From Actinomycetes bacterium (GTDB lineage Bacteria > Actinomycetota > Acidimicrobiia > Acidimicrobiales > Microtrichaceae), in assembly GCA_023434535.1 (NCBI GenBank), contig JAEYSR010000243.1, positions 1 to 6,598 of the forward strand: a stretch of DNA of 6,598 bases, in the 5' to 3' direction. Positions 6,036-6,598 of this stretch are shown here, one piece after another; positions within the stretch are counted from its first letter, which is position 1, and each line of letters begins with the position of its first letter. A program made the position numbers and the translations under genes. The notes under the pieces were generated by a model. The model had not been told where the DNA came from, did not search any database, and worked only from the letters and a program-made list of their open reading frames with translations.

Positions 6036-6595
6036 CCGTGACCGGGCCCTCCCGCGTCGCCTTCCTGCGCGCCGTCAACGTCGGGGGCCGAACGGCCCGC
6101 AAGGACCAGCTGGTCGCCGCCGCGACCGCGGCCGGCGCCGACGACGTGTCCACCTTCATCGCCAGCGGGAACCTGCTGTTCGCTCCGGGCGAGCTCCCCG
6201 GTCGGCGTGCGCAGCAGGAGGCGGCCCTCGAGCGGGCGTTGGCCGACGAGCTCGGCTTCGGCACCGAGGTGTTCGTCCGCGATCGCCGTTCCCTCGCGAA
6301 GCTCGCCGACGCCGACCCGTTCGACGGCGCCGTCGACCTGGAGTCCGGAACCTGGAACGTCGGCTTCCTGCGCCGGCCGCTCCCAGCCGCCGACGCCGAA
6401 CGACTGGTGGCGTTGACGACCGACGACGACCACCTGGCCGCCGCCGGCAGCGAGCTGCACTGGCACACCGTCGGCAACATGTCGGACTCGGTCCTCTTCA
6501 AGCGGCCGGCCGACATGCAGTCGGCGATCGGCGGCGCGGTCGTGACCATGCGGAACATCCGCACCGTCCGGCGCCTCGTCGACAAGCTGGGCTGA
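6032..6595 (+). CDS. DUF1697 family protein
   Basis: This is a small soluble protein of 187 residues, the usual DUF1697 size. The N-terminal signature is clear: VAFLRAVNVGGR (9-20) followed by VSTFIASGNLLF (39-50), corresponding to the family's LRGINVGG and SGN motifs. The C-terminal TMRNIRTVRRLVDKL (172-186) matches the family's TxRNxxTVxKL end. There is no signal peptide or membrane segment. The biochemical role of DUF1697 proteins is not established to my knowledge, so no function is assigned. The ATG at 6032 lies inside the dgt stop (ATGA overlap). This fixes the start and indicates co-transcription and translational coupling with the dNTPase. The frame remains open upstream into dgt, but that part is antisense-free shadow sequence with no family resemblance. 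The gene ends 3 nt before the window edge, so any further operon members are out of view. Confidence 0.88.
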   Translation: MTVTGPSRVAFLRAVNVGGRTARKDQLVAAATAAGADDVSTFIASGNLLFAPGELPGRRAQQEAALERALADELGFGTEVFVRDRRSLAKLADADPFDGAVDLESGTWNVGFLRRPLPAADAERLVALTTDDDHLAAAGSELHWHTVGNMSDSVLFKRPADMQSAIGGAVVTMRNIRTVRRLVDKLG

Positions 6596-6598
6596 ACG

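Noticed and set aside
4875..6595. A dGTPase-based phage defence system.
   Set aside because: The protein looks like the ordinary cellular dGTPase family, and no defence, toxin or mobile genes are nearby. I found nothing in the sequence beyond the family name to support it.

Overview
This window looks like chromosomal DNA from a high-GC actinobacterium. The base composition is very GC-rich, third codon positions are almost always G or C, and the protein families are actinobacterial in style. The wording of the dGTPase (for example RTCFERDRDRIL and SWADRIAY) makes me suspect Acidimicrobiia or a relative. That placement is an impression from memory, not a search result. All five genes I can support lie on the plus strand and are densely packed. 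I see no tRNA, rRNA, CRISPR array, insertion sequence or phage gene.

Region 1 (about 1-3054) is a two-gene ABC exporter operon. A LolD/MacB-type ATPase (98-931) overlaps by ATGA a 708-residue FtsX-family permease (928-3054) with about ten membrane segments and two extracytoplasmic domains. Together they should form one complete transporter whose substrate cannot be read from sequence. The ATPase has an extra N-terminal tail containing an 18-bp in-frame tandem repeat.

Region 2 (3055-4728) begins with a 105-bp intergenic stretch holding a promoter-like sequence wrapped in two inverted repeats. It is followed by a monocistronic acyl-CoA synthetase of the ANL superfamily (3160-4728) that resembles the cyclohexanecarboxylate-CoA ligase subgroup. 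Its A10 (catalytic lysine) motif is non-standard.

Region 3 (4729-4874) is a 146-bp spacer with a 15-bp direct repeat that starts on the ligase stop codon, a 46-nt imperfect dyad, and a TAGTCT box exactly 7 nt before the next ATG, which suggests a leaderless transcript.

Region 4 (4875-6595) is a second two-gene unit: an HD-domain dGTP triphosphohydrolase (dgt) overlapping by ATGA a DUF1697 protein of unknown function. dgt would act on the dNTP pool. The tight coupling to DUF1697 is the most suggestive functional link in the window.

Overall this is ordinary core or near-core actinobacterial sequence. I did not find a convincing new system. The points worth a second look are the intergenic signals, the divergent ligase motif, the dgt start and the dgt-DUF1697 coupling.
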